Of a DNA stretch of 34,620 nt, positions 32,212 to 34,620 are shown piece by piece. Within the stretch, counting starts at the first letter, position 1. The number at the start of each line of letters is the position of its first letter. The stretch is from NCBI GenBank assembly GCA_900544285.1, contig UQUT01000018.1, forward strand, positions 1 through 34,620, written 5' to 3'. The notes beneath the pieces are model-generated. The model saw only the letters and a program-made list of their open reading frames with translations. It was not told where the DNA came from and did no database searches. Both the position numbers and the translations under genes were made by a program. The stretch comes from an uncultured Eubacterium sp. Its GTDB lineage: Bacteria; Bacillota; Clostridia; Oscillospirales; CAG-272.

Positions 32212-32886
32212 ATGAAAAAGGCTTCCCGTATCATATGGGGAATTCTCATTCTTGCGCTTGGCGTCGTGCTCTTCGGCAACGCCGCGAAGCTATGGGACGT
32301 GAGTATCTTTTTTGACGGCTGGTGGGCGGTGCTCATCATGGCTTTGGCGCTGTTTTCCGTCTGCACGGACAAGCCGAATATAGTAAACGTTTATTTCCTG
32401 ATATTCGGCGGAGTTATGCTTCTCAAAGAGCAGGGCGTGCTCATCCCCAAAGAGACAAGCTCATGGCTCATAGCCCTTGCCCTTTTGATTGTAATTGCCG
32501 GAATAAGCATTATTGTCCACACAGCGTTCGGCTCTAAAAAAAACTATAAAACCGTAACGCATACCGTCTCCTCCGATGACTGCGTGAACGTTTCCTTCGG
32601 CGAGGAGACAATCGGCTGGAACGGCAACGAATTTGAAAAAGGCAACTATTCAGTCGCCTTCGGCTCGCTCACGCTTGACCTGCGCATGGCAGTGATCGCC
32701 GAAAATGCACAGCTTTCCGTATCGGCTAAATTCGGCGAGCTGAACGTCCTTCTTCCGGACGATATTGACGCAGAAATTGACGGAAACGTCTTTCTCGGAC
32801 AGATCGACCCTCCCTCCGGCGGCGGAGAAAAAAAGCTGAAAATAACAGCGTCCGCAACATTCGGTCAGGTCTCGATCAAAAAATAA
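32212..32886 (+). CDS. LiaF-like membrane protein at the end of the pot operon
   Basis: 224 residues with AAAGGAG before the ATG. Four hydrophobic helices fill the first ~110 residues (WGILILALGVVLFGN, WWAVLIMALALF, VNVYFLIFGGVMLL, WLIALALLIVIAGISIIV). A cytoplasmic beta-rich domain follows (SVAFGSLTLDLRM, SAKFGELNVLLPDDI, ATFGQVSIKK), as in LiaF/DUF2154 cell-envelope stress proteins. LiaF represses the LiaRS two-component system in bacilli; no such sensor-regulator pair is here. It lies 14 bases after potD, thus in the same transcript, and ends at a terminator. A tie to polyamine uptake is not established. Confidence 0.8.
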   Translation: MKKASRIIWGILILALGVVLFGNAAKLWDVSIFFDGWWAVLIMALALFSVCTDKPNIVNVYFLIFGGVMLLKEQGVLIPKETSSWLIALALLIVIAGISIIVHTAFGSKKNYKTVTHTVSSDDCVNVSFGEETIGWNGNEFEKGNYSVAFGSLTLDLRMAVIAENAQLSVSAKFGELNVLLPDDIDAEIDGNVFLGQIDPPSGGGEKKLKITASATFGQVSIKK

Positions 32887-32887
32887 G

Positions 32888-32925
32888 CAAAAACCTCACG
32901 GCAACCGCCGTGAGGTTTGTTTTTA
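32888..32925. terminator. Bidirectional terminator between the pot operon and the YerC-like gene
   Basis: AAACCTCACGGC / GCCGTGAGGTTT with AACC loop; A-rich before and T-rich after, so it can work both ways. Confidence 0.9.
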
Positions 32926-33216
32926 CTTTTTATTTTCTTTCAGCCTTTCAAGCACGAGCGCATATCCGTCACTTCCGTATGAAAGGCACTTGGCAACGCG
33001 GCTGATAGTTGCCGTGCTCGCGCCTGTTTCCTTAGATATTTCCTGGTAATTTTTCTTTTCCGAAAGTAGCCTTGCGACCTCATATCGCTGGGAAATATCA
33101 AGAATTTCCTTTATCGTGCAGGCGTCCTCGAAAAATTTATAACATTCGTCAACCGTTTCAAGCGAAAGTATCGCTTCAAAGAGGGCGTCCGTTGCGGGAG
33201 AGCGCAGCTTATCCAT
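32923..33216 (-). CDS. TrpR/YerC-family DNA-binding repressor
   Basis: 97 residues with GGAGG seven bases before the ATG. The all-helical sequence, with the DALFEAILSLETVDECYKFF start and the helix-turn-helix NYQEISKETGASTATISRVAKCL, fits the TrpR-like YerC/YecD family of Firmicutes. Members are small dimeric repressors; the ligand of YerC-type proteins is not settled. Its promoter contains a perfect inverted repeat, so it probably represses itself. It is divergent from the L-serine dehydratase gene, with a shared 149-base spacer, and could control that gene too. Confidence 0.88.
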   Translation of the reverse strand: MDKLRSPATDALFEAILSLETVDECYKFFEDACTIKEILDISQRYEVARLLSEKKNYQEISKETGASTATISRVAKCLSYGSDGYALVLERLKENKK

Positions 33217-33241
33217 AAAAAATCCTCCGTAGATTTGTTTG

Positions 33242-33273
33242 CTTTAACAGTATAACACTTTATTTTGTTAAAG
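33242..33273. promoter_or_regulatory. Inverted repeat, candidate operator of the YerC-like repressor
   Basis: CTTTAACA (33242-33249) and TGTTAAAG (33266-33273) are exact inverse copies with 16 bases between. One arm touches the -10 element and the other the -35 element of the repressor's own promoter. Confidence 0.6.
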
Positions 33274-33277
33274 TCAA
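33249..33277 (-). promoter_or_regulatory. Promoter of the YerC-like gene
   Basis: On the minus strand TTGACT (33277-33272), 17 bases, TATACT (33254-33249). Confidence 0.78.
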
Positions 33278-33304
33278 GCAAAAAAATAAAAAGCAACAGC
33301 GTGC

Positions 33305-33332
33305 TTTACAAAATCGAAAAATGTGATATAAT
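33305..33332 (+). promoter_or_regulatory. Promoter of the L-serine dehydratase gene
   Basis: TTTACA, 16 bases, TATAAT, with an extended -10 TGA directly ahead. It lies 33 bases from the start codon. Confidence 0.65.
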
Positions 33333-33365
33333 AAAGAAAAATATTGTCGGCGGAGGATAGCGGAA

Positions 33366-34568
33366 ATGCAATCCATAAGAGAAATATATAAGATCGGCAG
33401 AGGACCGTCAAGCTCGCATACCATGGGTCCCGAAAAGGCGGCAAAAGTCTTTCTTGAAAAATATAAAAATGCCGAAAGCTATAAGGTCATCCTCTACGGT
33501 TCCCTTGCGAAAACCGGAAAAGGACATCACACCGATCTTGCAATAAACAGCGTTCTCGGCGCGGAGCGGACGGAAATAGTTTTCAACACGGAAACAGTCG
33601 ACCTTCCACACGAAAACACAATGGACTTTTTCGCATATTCCGGCGGCGAAGAGATCGGATATATGCGCGCGCTCAGCGTCGGCGGAGGGGACATTTCGGT
33701 TGACGGTTTGCCGTCCGTAACGCCCCCCGAGGTCTATCCGGAAAACAGCTTTGAGGAAATTGCCGCGCACTGCAAAAAATATAATCTACGCCTTTCGGAC
33801 TACGTTTATAAATACGAGGGCGAGAGCATAAAGGATTATCTTGCGACAGTCTGGCAAACTATGAAAAAAGCCATTACCGACGGACTTTCCGAAAGAGGTA
33901 TCCTCGAAGGCGGACTGAATGTCGAAAGAAAGGCGGCGGTACTTTTCGGTCAGCACCCGAAAAACGAAACCGACGCAAACAGGGAAAACCGCATTGTCTG
34001 CGCCTATGCGTTCGCCGTCGGCGAACAAAATGCGGCAGGCGGAACCGTTGTCACGGCGCCGACGTGCGGAGCGTGCAGCGTACTCCCCGCGGCTCTTAAA
34101 TATATGCAGGAAACACATGACTATTCCGATGACGAAATTATAAATGCGCTCGCCGTCGGCGGGATAGTCGGAAACGTCGTAAAGACAAACGCCTCTATAA
34201 GCGGAGCGGAATGCGGTTGTCAGGCGGAAATGGGTACGGCATGCTCAATGACTGCCGCCGCCCTCTGCGAGCTTTCAAAAATGAAACTCAGCCAGATAGA
34301 ATACGCCGCCGAGGTTGCAATGGAGCATCAGTTGGGGCTGACGTGCGACCCCATTTGCGGACTTGTTCAGATACCCTGCATTGAGCGCGGAGCAGTTTCG
34401 TCTATGCGCGCTATAAACGCTCTCAGCCTTGCGACCTTCCTCGCAAGCTCAAGCAAGATCTCTTTTGATAACGTCGTAAAAACTATGTATCGCACAGGCA
34501 AGGATATGAATGCCCGCTATCGCGAAACCTCCGAAGGCGGCCTCGCATACACATATAAAAAAGACTGA
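33366..34568 (+). CDS. sdaA: L-serine dehydratase, iron-sulfur type, single chain
   Basis: 400 residues with GGAGG before the ATG. The N-terminal (beta) domain starts IREIYKIGRGPSSSHTMGPEKAA and has GSLAKTGKGHHTDLA. The C-terminal (alpha) domain carries the [4Fe-4S] cysteines in APTCGACSV, ECGCQAEMG and CDPICGLVQIPC. The enzyme turns L-serine into pyruvate and ammonia in the cytoplasm and is oxygen-sensitive, as expected for an anaerobe. In many Clostridia the two parts are separate genes; here they are fused as in Escherichia coli SdaA, though shorter. A divergent TrpR-like repressor gene lies upstream. No terminator other than the repeat hairpin follows. Confidence 0.93.
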   Translation: MQSIREIYKIGRGPSSSHTMGPEKAAKVFLEKYKNAESYKVILYGSLAKTGKGHHTDLAINSVLGAERTEIVFNTETVDLPHENTMDFFAYSGGEEIGYMRALSVGGGDISVDGLPSVTPPEVYPENSFEEIAAHCKKYNLRLSDYVYKYEGESIKDYLATVWQTMKKAITDGLSERGILEGGLNVERKAAVLFGQHPKNETDANRENRIVCAYAFAVGEQNAAGGTVVTAPTCGACSVLPAALKYMQETHDYSDDEIINALAVGGIVGNVVKTNASISGAECGCQAEMGTACSMTAAALCELSKMKLSQIEYAAEVAMEHQLGLTCDPICGLVQIPCIERGAVSSMRAINALSLATFLASSSKISFDNVVKTMYRTGKDMNARYRETSEGGLAYTYKKD

Positions 34569-34582
34569 CCTACTTTTCTTTG

Positions 34583-34620
34583 ACCGTACTTTTCTTTGAA
34601 AAGAAAAGTAGGCAAAAGAA
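34583..34620. repeat. 38-bp dispersed hairpin repeat, right copy (inverted)
   Basis: Exact reverse complement of 23962-23999; its hairpin (34587-34610) lies 19 bases behind the serine dehydratase stop and could act as a weak terminator. A partial copy (CCTACTTTTCTTTG) sits at 34569-34582. The element runs to the edge of the window. Confidence 0.85.

Noticed and set aside
23962..34620. The two inverted 38-bp repeats as ends of a composite transposon
   Set aside because: No transposase or integrase lies between them, the genes inside are core sporulation and metabolism genes, and the element has further partial copies, so it looks like a dispersed repeat.

Overview
The window looks like a chromosomal segment of a strictly anaerobic, endospore-forming Firmicute of the class Clostridia. 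The signs are spoIIE and spoIVB, a SpoIID-type/peptidoglycan-binding cassette, a PerR plus reverse-rubrerythrin pair, an Fe-S serine dehydratase, AGGAGG-type ribosome binding sites with several TTG starts, and textbook TTGACA/TATAAT promoters. No phage, insertion sequence, CRISPR array, rRNA or tRNA gene was seen. I cannot place it to genus.

Layout. 1-3.7 kb: the 3' part of a surface protein with InlB-type repeats, then an ECF-like sigma factor, a membrane anti-sigma-like protein and a small secreted cysteine-containing protein. 3.7-5.8 kb: an EamA-type exporter, then a convergent perR-rubrerythrin operon with a Fur/PerR-type box just downstream of its -10 element. 5.8-8.5 kb: ribF overlapping a D,D-carboxypeptidase homologue in which all three active-site motifs are altered, and a small membrane protein. 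8.7-15.0 kb: a DeoR regulator followed by a complete 2-oxo-acid (or acetoin) dehydrogenase complex, E2, E3 and a fused E1 alpha-beta, closed by a strong bidirectional terminator. 15.0-18.6 kb (minus strand): two peptidoglycan-binding proteins, one with a SpoIID domain, plus a small partner behind a sigma-K-like promoter; then a membrane-anchored surface protein and a small protein with two possible starts. 18.7-20.8 kb: gpmI and a DUF1934 gene. 20.9-23.75 kb: a structured leader, then rpmG-secE-nusG and rplK-rplA with a probable L1-binding leader; SecE carries an unusual secreted Thr-rich extension. 23.8-24.2 kb: AT-rich hairpin repeats, one identical over 38 bases to the inverted copy at the right end. 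24.2-27.9 kb: spoIVB and spoIIE. 27.9-32.9 kb: a polyamine-type ABC transporter (potABCD) behind a hairpin-plus-terminator leader of unknown class, with a LiaF-like gene as the last member. 32.9-34.6 kb: a divergent TrpR/YerC-like repressor and L-serine dehydratase, separated by a promoter region holding a perfect 8-bp inverted repeat.

The best second-look items are the motif-less carboxypeptidase homologue, the SecE fusion, the two attenuator-like leaders (before rpmG and potA), the sporulation-type promoter on the SpoIID/peptidoglycan-binding cassette, the YerC-like operator, the doubly anchored PotD, and the dispersed 38-bp repeat. None is a proven new system. All coordinates and motifs were read by eye, and family names rest on remembered family features, not on a search.
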